A program made the translations under genes and the position numbers. 64,000 bases of DNA from CBDFKF01 sp965248765 (GTDB lineage: Bacteria; Pseudomonadota; Alphaproteobacteria; VGEJ01): NCBI GenBank assembly GCA_965248765.1, contig CBDFKF010000004.1, positions 1,426,001 through 1,490,000 of the forward strand, in the 5' to 3' direction. The stretch's first letter is position 1. Each line of letters opens with the position of its first letter. Below are positions 23,672 to 32,923 of this stretch, piece by piece. The notes beneath the pieces were generated by a model. The model was not told the origin of the DNA. It made no database searches and saw only the letters and a program-made list of their open reading frames with translations.

Positions 23672-24556
23672 TTACGCGGGCCGCTCCGCGATGACTGTCG
23701 TGCGGTGGAGGTAACGATCGCCCTTATAGTCGACGATCGCCTTGTGCATCAGCGAGCGGTTGTCCCAAATCACCAGGTCGCCCGGCGACCAGTGGTGCCG
23801 GTAGATGAACTCCGGCCGCATCGCGTGATCGAACAGCGTTTGTAGGAGCTCAGCGCTTTCCTCGGCCGCAAGACCCTCGATCGCCGCCGTGAAGCCGGGG
23901 TTGACGAACAGGATCGGGCGGCTGGTCTCGGGATGGCTGATCACCACCGGGTGGATGCAGCGGTTTTGCCCGTCGAAGTCGCGCGCGTTGAGCTGGTCGG
24001 GGGTGTAGGTGCCGCTCGTTGCGGCCGCGACTGCGAAATCGTGCACCGCTCGCAACTCTCGAAGCCGCTCCTTCATGGTACCGGGGAGCGCCGCGTAAGC
24101 AGCGTACATGTTGGCGAACATCGTATCGCCGCCGTCCGCCGGCACCTCGAGTGCGTACAACAACGAGGCCTGGGCCGGGTGAGCGCGAAACGAGACATCG
24201 GAGTGCCAGTAATTGCCGGCCTTGGGGCGCCCTTGCGCCACGCCGTCCGCGACCTTGTTCGAGACGCGGAAGACCGCGGGCTCGCCGGGTAGGAGGTAGT
24301 GCAGCACCGTCTCCTGGAATTGATCGGCCTCGCCGAACAGCGGCCCGAAGCGACGGCTGAAGGCGACCTGCTCGCCCGGCGTCAGATGCTGTTCGCGGAT
24401 GACCAACAGGCCGTCGTGATCGAGCCAAGCTTGGCGGATCGCCGCGAACGCCGAATCATCCAACGGCCGGGCGACATCAATGCCCAGGACCTCGGCGCCC
24501 AAGACCGGGCTCAGTCTCCTGACATCGAGATCGCTCTGTGCGCGCGCCATGGTCAC
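23672..24556 (-). CDS. TauD/TfdA-family Fe(II)/2-oxoglutarate dioxygenase
   Basis: This 294-residue enzyme has the iron-binding HxD in NYWHSDVSFR and the distal His in DNRSLMHKA. The 2-oxoglutarate-binding Arg is in the RYLHRTTV segment. Family members hydroxylate small molecules such as taurine, 2,4-D or alpha-keto acids using 2-oxoglutarate and oxygen. The substrate cannot be read from the sequence. The gene stands alone between thrS and an unrecognised secreted-protein gene. An ATG two codons in is an equally possible start. Confidence 0.88.
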   Translation of the reverse strand: MTMARAQSDLDVRRLSPVLGAEVLGIDVARPLDDSAFAAIRQAWLDHDGLLVIREQHLTPGEQVAFSRRFGPLFGEADQFQETVLHYLLPGEPAVFRVSNKVADGVAQGRPKAGNYWHSDVSFRAHPAQASLLYALEVPADGGDTMFANMYAAYAALPGTMKERLRELRAVHDFAVAAATSGTYTPDQLNARDFDGQNRCIHPVVISHPETSRPILFVNPGFTAAIEGLAAEESAELLQTLFDHAMRPEFIYRHHWSPGDLVIWDNRSLMHKAIVDYKGDRYLHRTTVIAERPA

Positions 24557-24643
24557 ATCGTAACGCGGCGGCGCGCCGCGGGCGAAGTCGAAACGGGATC
24601 AGGTCTTTGCTATGCGTCGCTGGAGGAGCCGCGCCATGGGCCG

Positions 24644-26542
24644 CTAACAACGGCGGTGGCAGAACCACTCGTAGTCGGTCCCGTTCCAACGCAGGCCCTC
24701 GTTACGGTCGAAGACGGTCTTGTACCCGCTTGCCGGGTCGATCCACACGTCCAGCATCTTGTATGTATGCAGCGCCGCTACCTCGATGCGGGCGCCGGGA
24801 GAGCCCTCGAAAATGCGCAGTGGGCAGTCCACGGCACATCCCAGCCATCTGTAGAGATGGACGAACAGCTCGAATTGGCCGTCGACGTTGACGTCGTACC
24901 GCCCAATGCCGACCAGCCCCATGTTCCTCACGAACTCCTCGGGCCCGGAGGTCTCGGCGACCAGCCGCTCGACCAAGGCGCGGTCCGGGCCGAAGTCCCA
25001 TCGGTTCACCGCGATACCCTCGTGCACCTCGGGCGGTTTCTTGTCGCTGGCAACAAGGTTGGCGATCACCGGCGCCATCGCGTTCAGTTCGTCGGCCTCG
25101 CGGACCCAGATCAGGTCCGCCGGCGCCCGCGCCCAACCGCCGGCTGCGCCGCCTGCGGCCTCGCGCAGCCATTGCTTGAGAACGCCTGGCAGCTCAGCGT
25201 ACGTCGCGGCGGCGGAATAGAGAGCCTGTCGGCCGCCCGCGTCGATGCCGACATGGGTCGCTGTGGCATCGTCCCGCAACACGACGATGACCGCCTCACG
25301 ATCGCCATCAACGGGCTTTTGCCACCTTTGGTCATGACCGCCGCTTGCCACCAGGTACTCACCTCGCGTCGCACCGATGTCCCGTTCGCTGAACGAACCG
25401 AGGAGATACGAGAGCACCTCCGCATTCAGGCGCGCCCCTAGAAGATGTTGCACCGTAGGGTGATTCAAGAGCGTCTGCGCTGGGGCACTGCCTTCTATGT
25501 CCAGCAGCGCCTGCAGCTCGGCGGCTCGAAATCCCGTCCCGTCCCACAGAAAGATCTCATCCCCCCTCACCCAGCGTAGTGGTCGCACTTCGCGCTCCAT
25601 CCAAACCGGCCCGTGCCACTTTCCGATCCAGGCGCTCAACGGTGCCGGCAGCTCGGCGAGAGATTGTCCCCCGCCATAAATTGTTACCGCGCCGGAAGAC
25701 TGAAGGCCGACATGGAGCGTGCCGTCCCGAGCATCCAGCGCCAGCGCGCCCGTCTGCTCGCGGGCAAACATCCAGACCGGGATGCCGCTGGCGCCCTCCA
25801 GAAAAAGATAGTCGTGCTCGAATGTGATCTCCCACGTGTCCTGCATGTTATGGAGGAAGTATCCGAGTTGGTCGCCGAGCAACGATTCGAGCCGCGGCAG
25901 CACCGCCGGGTCAGTGATCACGGCGTTGATGTTGGACGTTCCGACGTGGCGAAGGAGGTGAGCCAGGGCACGGTCATCTACGCTGCTGGTTGGCGGATCG
26001 CGTGGATCGTCTAGATCGTCGTCGGCATGGTCCAAAGAGAGAAAAAAAGAGGCGTCGTTATTGGGGACGTCTCGGTATGCTCCGCCGTCCCATTCAAGAA
26101 TGCTATCCAGCGCGTAGAGCACGAGATAGCCGTTGTGGCGCCGATCGCTGATATGCAGGTGTGTCCACGACCCGCCGATGTGTCGCCAGACCTCGCCGTC
26201 GCGTTGCAGGATGTCAATTGAGGGTGGCGCATTGCCAGTGAAGTTATTGGTCAGGATGAAGAAGATCTCATCCACCCCGTCATTGTTAAGATCGGCCGTC
26301 GCCACCTGTAGTTCGACGAAGCGGACATGCTCTCGGTGCTCGCCGAGATAATCGGTTTCGGCGAGATGATCGCGGAGATAATCCATCAGAAAGCCGGTGC
26401 GTCCGTCCGGTGTCCACTCCTCGAACTCGAGCCAACCCGGCACCTGTTGGGCCACCGCGGGGCTTATCGCCGCAGCCGCAAAGGCAATGTTGATCGCCGT
26501 ACGCCGAGCAACTGCGATAAGCCAGTAGCCCCGCTCAACCAT
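24644..26542 (-). CDS. Secreted protein with calcium-loop-like repeats, function unknown
   Basis: This 632-residue protein has an N-terminal signal peptide (a hydrophobic stretch ending near AAAISPAVA-QQ, about residue 32). The mature part is rich in Trp, Asp and Gly. It contains DLNNDGVDE and DVNVDGQFE, loops of the DxDxDG kind seen in FG-GAP, dockerin and EF-hand-like repeats, near its start and end. A Cys pair (CAVDC) and a terminal CHRRC could form disulfides. Overall it looks like an all-beta, periplasmic or exported protein. No family is recognised. It has no operon partner: neighbours on both sides are separated by more than 80 bp. Confidence 0.7.
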   Translation of the reverse strand: MVERGYWLIAVARRTAINIAFAAAAISPAVAQQVPGWLEFEEWTPDGRTGFLMDYLRDHLAETDYLGEHREHVRFVELQVATADLNNDGVDEIFFILTNNFTGNAPPSIDILQRDGEVWRHIGGSWTHLHISDRRHNGYLVLYALDSILEWDGGAYRDVPNNDASFFLSLDHADDDLDDPRDPPTSSVDDRALAHLLRHVGTSNINAVITDPAVLPRLESLLGDQLGYFLHNMQDTWEITFEHDYLFLEGASGIPVWMFAREQTGALALDARDGTLHVGLQSSGAVTIYGGGQSLAELPAPLSAWIGKWHGPVWMEREVRPLRWVRGDEIFLWDGTGFRAAELQALLDIEGSAPAQTLLNHPTVQHLLGARLNAEVLSYLLGSFSERDIGATRGEYLVASGGHDQRWQKPVDGDREAVIVVLRDDATATHVGIDAGGRQALYSAAATYAELPGVLKQWLREAAGGAAGGWARAPADLIWVREADELNAMAPVIANLVASDKKPPEVHEGIAVNRWDFGPDRALVERLVAETSGPEEFVRNMGLVGIGRYDVNVDGQFELFVHLYRWLGCAVDCPLRIFEGSPGARIEVAALHTYKMLDVWIDPASGYKTVFDRNEGLRWNGTDYEWFCHRRC

Positions 26543-26706
26543 GGTCCATCCCCGCTCCGCCCGAGGACCTCACCATAGGCGGGCGACTATGGCCTAAATG
26601 GGGCCAAACCAAGGCGATTTCCGGGAAGCGTCTCACCGCCCGCGTCCACCGCCGGCGCATCGCGCCGCTTCCACTAGATCGGGTTCATACGGGTTCGTCA
26701 GCGAGC

Positions 26707-27798
26707 CTAATCCGCTGACTTCCAATCCTTAATATGGCTCAATTCGCGCAGGCGATACTCGACGGTCTTTCCTTCGTCGGGAATGCCCTCCTGGTTTTCG
26801 GTGTTCCAACCCTTGCTTTCGGCCCATTGCAAGTATTTCATTACATGCTTCTGGCCGAAGTGCATGGCTCCGATCAGCGCCGCCGGCGTCACGACGACAT
26901 CGCCCTTTCCTGTGGTGATCCTAATTGGGGGCTTCCGCAGGTACCGAGCGTGGCCGAGCCTAGCGGCGTATCCTTCGTTCTTCCTCGCATAGTCCACCGC
27001 GGCGGCGACCTGCGCCGCCGGGTTAGCGCGGAGCTCCTCCCAGCTGTCGATTCCATACTTGCCGGTCCAGTTCCCCTGCATGTCCAGTAATCCGGCATCC
27101 TGAAGCGCTGGCGTCCGGAGATGAAAGCGCCCGTGTCCACCCGCGCCGCGTCCCTCCAGCGTTATGTCTTGCCAAGGCTCGGGCTGGCCCTGGGTTTCCA
27201 ACGCCGCCAATCCCTCCGCATACTCCCAGTTGAGGTTCAGGTTCAGCAGGGCCTCTCGTAGGTCCACTGGTAGCCGTAGGTCCATTGGCTGCGTGTTCGG
27301 GGCCGCCAGGGCTTCCTTGACCACCTGCTCGCTGGTCTTGACTTCGGCGCCTCCAGACGCGCGGCTTTCTGAAGTTTGAACAGCGCGTTCCGCACTGTCT
27401 TGGGACGATGCAGTGTCTCCGACATCGTCGGCAATGGTATCGTCGCGGCTCTGGTCTGCGAACCTGCGCCAGGCGACGTGGCGCCGGGCCTCTTCCAGGA
27501 GCTCGGCGGCCCTGGGATCGTCGCGATCGCCGAACGAATGGCTGGTGCGGGCGCCGAGCGGGTCGTGTTCGGCCATCAAGCGCTCCGCGGCGCGGCGGCG
27601 GAGCACGCTCTCGAGGTCGTCGCTCGGCCGGGCGGCGCGGCGCGGCCGGGAGGGCGTCCGCTCGGGCGCGGGTAGCTGTTCGCTGTCGGTGCCGCCGGGC
27701 ATGGCGACGTGTGCGTCGTGGTCGCGGTGGTCATGGTTGTAGTAGATGGGATCGGCGCGCACGGCATCGAGCTGGCGCCGGTTCAGCGGCTTGAGCAT
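26707..27798 (-). CDS. Unrecognised protein with a possible lysozyme-like C-terminal domain
   Basis: The first 180 residues of this 363-residue protein are charged and disordered (His/Asp-rich start, then Arg/Pro- and Ser/Glu-rich stretches) and carry no signal peptide. The last 170 residues look folded. Segments such as GRFHLRTPALQDAGLLD, GNWTGKYGIDSWEELRANPA and the TPAALIGAMHFG region recall phage-type peptidoglycan hydrolase or secretion-activator modules. That similarity is a judgement by eye and no catalytic residue can be assigned. A disordered, signal-less N-terminus plus a wall-degrading domain would fit an injected effector or phage remnant. Its A/T-rich upstream region and palindromes set it apart from its neighbours and suggest transfer. 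Confidence 0.55.
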   Translation of the reverse strand: MLKPLNRRQLDAVRADPIYYNHDHRDHDAHVAMPGGTDSEQLPAPERTPSRPRRAARPSDDLESVLRRRAAERLMAEHDPLGARTSHSFGDRDDPRAAELLEEARRHVAWRRFADQSRDDTIADDVGDTASSQDSAERAVQTSESRASGGAEVKTSEQVVKEALAAPNTQPMDLRLPVDLREALLNLNLNWEYAEGLAALETQGQPEPWQDITLEGRGAGGHGRFHLRTPALQDAGLLDMQGNWTGKYGIDSWEELRANPAAQVAAAVDYARKNEGYAARLGHARYLRKPPIRITTGKGDVVVTPAALIGAMHFGQKHVMKYLQWAESKGWNTENQEGIPDEGKTVEYRLRELSHIKDWKSAD

Positions 27799-27822
27799 CG
27801 GGCATGTTCCTCATGAATGTGG

Positions 27823-27877
27823 GTTCCTAAGGAACATTGTAGCGGAGAATAATACACTATAACATGATTATGTTATA
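27823..27877. promoter_or_regulatory. A/T-rich upstream region with two perfect palindromes
   Basis: GTTCC-TAA-GGAAC (27823-27835) and TATAACAT-GATT-ATGTTATA (27858-27877) lie 25 to 80 bp before the start of the 363-residue protein gene, in the most A/T-rich stretch of the area. They are likely operator and promoter elements of that gene. Confidence 0.45.
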
Positions 27878-27915
27878 TTGGTCCTGTGAGGTGGGGCCGC
27901 AGCCGTACGGTGCGC

Positions 27916-29244
27916 TCAGAGCGTTTCTTGGAAGCGGACTGGGGCGCCGGCCGGCGTCCCCATCAGCGTGCCGTCACGCACCACCACTCCGCCGCGGACG
28001 ATCGTGGCGACCGGCCAGCCTGTCACCTCGCGGCCGACGAACGGGCTCCAGCCGCACTTGCTGGCGAGCCAGCTCTCCTCGATGCGGCGCCGGGCGCCGA
28101 GATCCACGAGCGTCAGGTCGGCATCGTAGCCGACCGCAAAGCGGCCTTTGCCGGCGATGCCGAACACGCGCGCCGGGCCGGCGCAGCAGAGGTCCATCAG
28201 ACGGGCCAGGCTCAGCCGGCCGGCCGCGTGGTGGTCGAGCAAGAGCGGCAACAGTGTCTGCACACCGGGCATGCCCGAAGGGCTCGCCGGATAGACGGCC
28301 GATTTTTCCTCCAGGCTGTGGGGCGCATGGTCTGAGCCGATGACATCGACGGTGCCCTCGCGCACGCCCTGCCACAGCGCCTCGCGGTGCTCTGGCCCGC
28401 GGATCGGCGGGTTCATCTGAGCGCGAGTACCGAAGTCGTCGTAGCAATCGGGCGCCGCCAGGCTCAAATGTTGCGGCGTCACCTCGACCGTCGCGATATC
28501 CTTGGCCGTGGCGAGCAATGATATCTCGTCCGCCGTCGTGACGTGGAGGACGTGGATGCGCCGGCCGGCGGCGCGTGCCAGCGCCACCAGCCTCCGGGTC
28601 GCCTTGAGCGCGGTCTCGACATCGCGCCACTCGGGGTGGGCGTGGACATCGGCCGCGGTGACGGCGATTTCGCGGCGCTCCTGGAGGCGTTCCTCGTCCT
28701 CGCTGTGAACCGCGACGCGCCGCCGCCCGCGGCCAAGCACGCGCGCAATGTCCGCATCGTTCTCGACCAAAAGGTCACCGGTCGAGGAGCCGATGAACAG
28801 CTTGACCCCGCAACAGCCGGGCTCGCGCTCGAGCGCGCCGAGCTCATCGATATTGGCACGATCGGCGCCGATGAAAAAGGCGTGGTCGCACCACATGCGC
28901 CCCGCCGCTCGTGCGAGCTTGTCGGCAAGTGCCTCCGAGGATGTTGTCGTCGGCCGGGTGTTCGGCATCTCGAAGACGGTGGTCACGCCGCCGAGCGCGG
29001 CGGCGCGGCTACCCGACTCCAGATCCTCTTTGTGCTCGGCACCGGGTTCGCGGAAGTGGACCTGGCTGTCGATGATGCCGGGCAAGACGTGCAGGCCGCC
29101 GGCATCGATGATCTCCGCGGCCGGCGCGCGGCTGAAATCGCGAATGCCGACGATGCGCCCGTCGCGCACGGCGATATCGGCCAGGCCGATACCATTGTGA
29201 CTGACGCAAGTGCCGCCACGGACGATCAGATCGAACGCGCTCAT
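27916..29244 (-). CDS. pyrC: Dihydroorotase (amidohydrolase superfamily)
   Basis: This 442-residue protein has the metal-binding DSQVHFREPG motif, a GVKLFIGSS segment, the VEVTPQHLSL His and the GSDHAPHSLEEK Asp/His motif of class I dihydroorotases and allantoinases. Dihydroorotase closes carbamoyl-aspartate to dihydroorotate in pyrimidine synthesis. The QHLSL and SDHAPH context favours dihydroorotase, but an allantoinase-like or inactive paralogue cannot be excluded. The ATG overlaps the stop of the upstream glycosyltransferase gene (ATGA), so it is the last gene of a glycosyltransferase operon. Confidence 0.8.
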   Translation of the reverse strand: MSAFDLIVRGGTCVSHNGIGLADIAVRDGRIVGIRDFSRAPAAEIIDAGGLHVLPGIIDSQVHFREPGAEHKEDLESGSRAAALGGVTTVFEMPNTRPTTTSSEALADKLARAAGRMWCDHAFFIGADRANIDELGALEREPGCCGVKLFIGSSTGDLLVENDADIARVLGRGRRRVAVHSEDEERLQERREIAVTAADVHAHPEWRDVETALKATRRLVALARAAGRRIHVLHVTTADEISLLATAKDIATVEVTPQHLSLAAPDCYDDFGTRAQMNPPIRGPEHREALWQGVREGTVDVIGSDHAPHSLEEKSAVYPASPSGMPGVQTLLPLLLDHHAAGRLSLARLMDLCCAGPARVFGIAGKGRFAVGYDADLTLVDLGARRRIEESWLASKCGWSPFVGREVTGWPVATIVRGGVVVRDGTLMGTPAGAPVRFQETL

Positions 29245-30272
29245 GCCGCCTTGGCGGTCACCTCCTCGAACAGCCGAAGGTACTGCGCGACCACCGCTTG
29301 CTCGGTGAACGCTGCCTCGTAGGCGGTGCGACCACCCGCGGTCAGCCGCGCCGCGAGCCCCGGTTCCTTGATCACGCGCCGCAAACCGTCCGCCAGCTCA
29401 ACCCGATCGTCGATCGCGGTGAGGAGGCCGCTCACCCCGTCCTCGATCAGCGCTGCGGGTCCCTGGGCGCGCGCTGCCACCACCGGGGTGTCGTGGGCCC
29501 ACGCCTCGATGATGACGTTGCCGAGCGGCTCGTGGCGCGACGGACAGACAAGCACATCGGCCGCCCCGTGCAGCGCCGCGACGTCGTCGCGCCAGCCCAA
29601 CAGGTGCAACCGGTCCCCAAGACCGAGCGATGCGGCGGTTCTCTCAAGCTCCGTTTCGAGCGGTCCGGTACCGGCCAACCAGAGATGCGCCTCGGCGACC
29701 ATGGCTAGGGCCTTGAGCAGGACATCGAACCCTTTGTTCCTGTGCAGCCGGCCGACCGCGAGGAGGAGCGGGACGCCCTCGGGTGTCGCGAGCGCCGCAC
29801 GCGGCAGGGCCGGTGTGGTTTCGAGCTCGGCGAAGTTGGGTACGTAGTGCACTGGTCGGGTCCAGCCCTCGCGCCGGACGTAATCGGCAATATCGCGGGT
29901 GTTGGCGATGAGGTGCGCGCAGCCGCGATAGTACTTGAGATTGTAGTAGCCGCCGAGCCGGCCGATGTGGACGAACCCGTTCGCGCGCGGGCAGAACGCG
30001 CTCGCCCGGTTCATCCAGGTTAGCACGACGTCAGGGCGGAACGCCGCGGCCTCGCGGCGAAAGCGCCGGGCGCTGGCGGTATCGAGCCAGCCGCCGAAGG
30101 GTAGCGTGACCGGTCGCAGCCCGCCGGCCTCCAACCACGCGCTGCACGCGGCACCGTCGCGAACCAGTAGGCGCTGCTCGATGTGCGCTCGCCCAAAGGC
30201 AAGCGCGAGGCGGGCGAAGAATCGCTCGGCGCCGCCGCGGCGACGCCCGGCCATTGCCTGCAACAACCGCAT
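29241..30272 (-). CDS. Family 4 glycosyltransferase
   Basis: This 343-residue protein has the GT-B layout. It starts MRLLQAMAGRRRGGAERFFA, has a LLLAVGRLHRNKGFDVLLKA nucleotide-sugar domain start, and carries the CPSRHEPLGNVIIEAW motif where GT4 enzymes place their E-x7-E. It probably adds a sugar to lipopolysaccharide core or another surface glycan. The gene sits between a GT2 gene (1 bp upstream) and pyrC (4-bp overlap). Confidence 0.85.
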   Translation of the reverse strand: MRLLQAMAGRRRGGAERFFARLALAFGRAHIEQRLLVRDGAACSAWLEAGGLRPVTLPFGGWLDTASARRFRREAAAFRPDVVLTWMNRASAFCPRANGFVHIGRLGGYYNLKYYRGCAHLIANTRDIADYVRREGWTRPVHYVPNFAELETTPALPRAALATPEGVPLLLAVGRLHRNKGFDVLLKALAMVAEAHLWLAGTGPLETELERTAASLGLGDRLHLLGWRDDVAALHGAADVLVCPSRHEPLGNVIIEAWAHDTPVVAARAQGPAALIEDGVSGLLTAIDDRVELADGLRRVIKEPGLAARLTAGGRTAYEAAFTEQAVVAQYLRLFEEVTAKAA

Positions 30273-30273
30273 C

Positions 30274-31029
30274 CTAGTCGGCCTCCAGCCGTGCCTTCAG
30301 ATGCGAGATCAGAGGGTAGAGACCGGCCATCAGGGCGATGAGGAAGCCCCACGCCCCCTCGCGGTAGCCGCGGCGCTGGACGTAGCATTTGAAGAAGCGG
30401 GAGAAGAAGCGGCGGACGTTGCGCCTGAGCGAGCCGATCTCGCCAGTCTCGCGCAGGTCGTGCGCGCGCGCGGTGGAGTAGCGGTCGAGCCGGGCTAGCA
30501 TGTCGGAGATGTTGCCATCGACGTGGTGCACGATCGGGCGCGTCAACCGCCGAGCCGGCCCGGTGAGCTCGAGCCGAGGATGGACCCGTTGGCGCCCCCA
30601 GCGCTTGGCGCCCTTGGTGAACAGGCGCGGTGCGGCGTTGACGCCCCACGAGGCGCCCCAGCCAAAGCGAATCAGCCGGCCGCCGACGTAGTTCTCGAAC
30701 GGCACGAGGAAATAGCCAGGTGCGGCGGTCGCGATCGTGGCCCTGATCTCTTGCGCCACTGCGTCGGACACGCGCTCATCGGCATCGACCTCGATAATCC
30801 ACTCGCCGGCACAGGCCTCGATGCCGGCGTTGCGGCGATCGCCCTCGATCGGCCAATCGCCCTCGATGATCTTGGCCCGGGTGTGCTCGGCAATCGCGCG
30901 GCTGTCATCGGTCGTGCGGTCGAGCACGACGACGACTTCATCGGCAAAGGCGAGGCGAGCGAGGCAGTCGGCAAGCTGCGCGGCCTCGTTGCGCGCCACC
31001 ACCAAAGCGGAAAGCCGAGCGGTACTCAC
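30274..31029 (-). CDS. Family 2 glycosyltransferase (LPS core WaaE/KdtX-like)
   Basis: This protein of 251 residues is a GT-A enzyme with LSALVVARNEAAQLADCLAR at the start, a nucleotide-binding GDRRNAGIEACAGEWI segment and the metal-binding EVDADERVS (DxD). The C-terminal membrane-proximal segment (GAWGFLIALMAGLYPLI) matches WaaE/KdtX-type core glycosyltransferases. The GTG at 31029 was chosen because it overlaps the upstream TGA by 4 bp, as in the rest of the operon; an ATG-like start 18 bp upstream is possible. It likely extends the LPS inner core. Confidence 0.85.
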   Translation of the reverse strand: MSTARLSALVVARNEAAQLADCLARLAFADEVVVVLDRTTDDSRAIAEHTRAKIIEGDWPIEGDRRNAGIEACAGEWIIEVDADERVSDAVAQEIRATIATAAPGYFLVPFENYVGGRLIRFGWGASWGVNAAPRLFTKGAKRWGRQRVHPRLELTGPARRLTRPIVHHVDGNISDMLARLDRYSTARAHDLRETGEIGSLRRNVRRFFSRFFKCYVQRRGYREGAWGFLIALMAGLYPLISHLKARLEAD

Positions 31030-31985
31030 GGGTTGGCGCGCCGCCACAAACCGACCGCGGCGATCTCGACCGCCTCGACGCTCAGGCTGTCCATCAGCGT
31101 CGTCTGACGCCGGTGGTCAAAGCCCGGACCACCGACGATCTCGTCATAGGAGAGGGCCGTCCGCACGACGGCGGTGTGAGGTCCCCACGGCGCGTAGTGG
31201 GCCTCGCGGCTCGGCCCGAACAGGCCGAGCGTCGGCACCCCGCTCGCCGCCGCCAGATGCATGAGGCCGGAGTCGTTGCCGATGTAGAGGGCGCAGCGGC
31301 GCAGACAAGCCGATGCTGTGAGGAGATCGACCCGGCCGACGAGATCAATCCGCCGTGCTTCCGGAATGGCTTCGAGCAAGGGCGCGGCCGCGCCCCGTTC
31401 GTCGCCACTGCCGAGGACGGCGATACGGGCGGTGGGCAGGATGGATTTCGGGTCGGTCAGGCGCGCGACCACCTCGGCGAAGCGCTCAGCCCGCCACTGC
31501 TTGCCGCCCCAGTTGGCGGTGGGGCCGATCGCCAGCACCGGCCCGTCGTGGGGGATCAGCACCTCGGCGTCGGCGCGGTGGCGCTCGGCGATCCACACGT
31601 GCGGGGCGGCGGGCTCGTTCAGGCTGAGGACCCGCGCGAGATGGACCAGCCGGTGCGCCGGATCGTGCGAGGGGCGGAGCACCCGCCGGGAGCGCGCCGG
31701 CACCAGCCAGGCTAGCGCCGAGGCCCGTAGGTCGACCACAAGATCCCACATCTGCCCCACCGTCTGTCGCCACAGCCGGAACCAATGCCCCGACCACCGT
31801 GCCTTGGTGATGGCGATGATGCGCTCGACGTTGGGCGCGGCCTCGAACAGGTTGGTGGCGAGCGGGCCGCAGGCGATCGTGAGCCGCACCCCGGGGTGGG
31901 CGTGCACCAAATGGTCGACGAGGCCGGTCGACAGGACCGCATCGCCGATCCGGTTGGCGCTGACGAACAGGACCTTCATCGCCAT
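31026..31985 (-). CDS. Family 9 glycosyltransferase (heptosyltransferase-like)
   Basis: This protein of about 320 residues starts MAMKVLFVSANRIGDAVLST, typical of ADP-heptose:LPS heptosyltransferases. It has the IAIGPTANWGGKQWRAERFA donor-binding segment and the YIGNDSGLMHLAAASGVPTL motif. It transfers heptose (or a related sugar) to LPS core. It is the first gene of the glycosyltransferase-pyrC operon and is divergent from ygfZ. The ATG at 31979 is an equally likely start. Confidence 0.88.
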   Translation of the reverse strand: MAMKVLFVSANRIGDAVLSTGLVDHLVHAHPGVRLTIACGPLATNLFEAAPNVERIIAITKARWSGHWFRLWRQTVGQMWDLVVDLRASALAWLVPARSRRVLRPSHDPAHRLVHLARVLSLNEPAAPHVWIAERHRADAEVLIPHDGPVLAIGPTANWGGKQWRAERFAEVVARLTDPKSILPTARIAVLGSGDERGAAAPLLEAIPEARRIDLVGRVDLLTASACLRRCALYIGNDSGLMHLAAASGVPTLGLFGPSREAHYAPWGPHTAVVRTALSYDEIVGGPGFDHRRQTTLMDSLSVEAVEIAAVGLWRRANP

Positions 31986-32031
31986 CGCATCGCTTGCCAA
32001 GCTGCCGCCGGGCCACTAAGTGAGGGACCCA

Positions 32032-32916
32032 ATGGCAGCACACTATAGCCTTCTGCCGGCGCGCGGCGCGCTGGCTGTAAGCGGCGAGGAAAGCCGGGGC
32101 TTCCTGCAAGGGCTGATCTCGAACGACGTCGCCAAGGTCGCGGCCGACCGGGCGATCTATGCCGCGCTGCTCACCCCCCAGGGCAAGTACCTGCACGACT
32201 TCTTCATCTCGGTGAGGCCGGACGGCGAGGGGCTCGTGATCGACTGCGAGGCGGCGCGCCAAGCCGACCTTCAGCGCCGGCTCACCATGTACAGGCTGCG
32301 GGCCAAGGTCGCCTTCGCCGATCTCTCGACCGAGCTCGCCGTAGCTGCGCTGTTTGGCGAGGACGCGCTGGCCACGCTCGATCTCGCGGCTGAGCCGGGG
32401 CTCGCACGCCCGCTCGGCGAGGGCCTGGTCTATGTCGATCCGCGACTGGCCGCGGCCGGGGCGCGGGCAGTGCTGCCGGCGGCCACCGCTGCCGCGAGCC
32501 TTGAGGCCGGCGGGTTCGTCGCCGCCGAGGGTGCCGCGTACGATGACTGGCGGCTCGGCCTCGGCCTGCCTGATGGCAGCCGCGACATCGGCGTCGAGAA
32601 GCAGCTGTTGCTGGAATGCGGCTTCAATGAGCTCCACGGCATCGATTATGACAAGGGCTGCTACATCGGCCAGGAGCTGACCGCGCGGACCCACTACCGG
32701 GCCAAGATCCGCAAGCGGCTGGTGCCGGTCGAGGTCGATGGGCCACTGCCGGCGCCGGGCACGGCGATCGAGAGCAGCGACGGGCCGGCCGGCGAGATTC
32801 GCTCAGGCCGAGACGGCCGGGCGATCGCGCTGCTGAAACTTGACAAACTTAACACGACCCTCCGGGCTGGAACGGTCGGAATCACACCAACACCGGCGAA
32901 TTGGATGGAGCTTTGA
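32032..32916 (+). CDS. ygfZ: YgfZ/GcvT-family folate-dependent Fe-S assembly protein
   Basis: This 294-residue protein carries the diagnostic KGCYIGQELTART signature (K-G-C-Y-x-G-Q-E), with the conserved Cys needed for function. The GcvT-like fold is seen in the N-terminal LQGLISNDVAK and LTPQGKYLHDFFI segments. YgfZ acts with tetrahydrofolate in repair or assembly of Fe-S enzymes such as MiaB. An in-frame GTG 12 bp upstream is an alternative start. The tag gene follows after 7 bp. Confidence 0.93.
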   Translation: MAAHYSLLPARGALAVSGEESRGFLQGLISNDVAKVAADRAIYAALLTPQGKYLHDFFISVRPDGEGLVIDCEAARQADLQRRLTMYRLRAKVAFADLSTELAVAALFGEDALATLDLAAEPGLARPLGEGLVYVDPRLAAAGARAVLPAATAAASLEAGGFVAAEGAAYDDWRLGLGLPDGSRDIGVEKQLLLECGFNELHGIDYDKGCYIGQELTARTHYRAKIRKRLVPVEVDGPLPAPGTAIESSDGPAGEIRSGRDGRAIALLKLDKLNTTLRAGTVGITPTPANWMEL

Positions 32917-32923
32917 TCAACCG

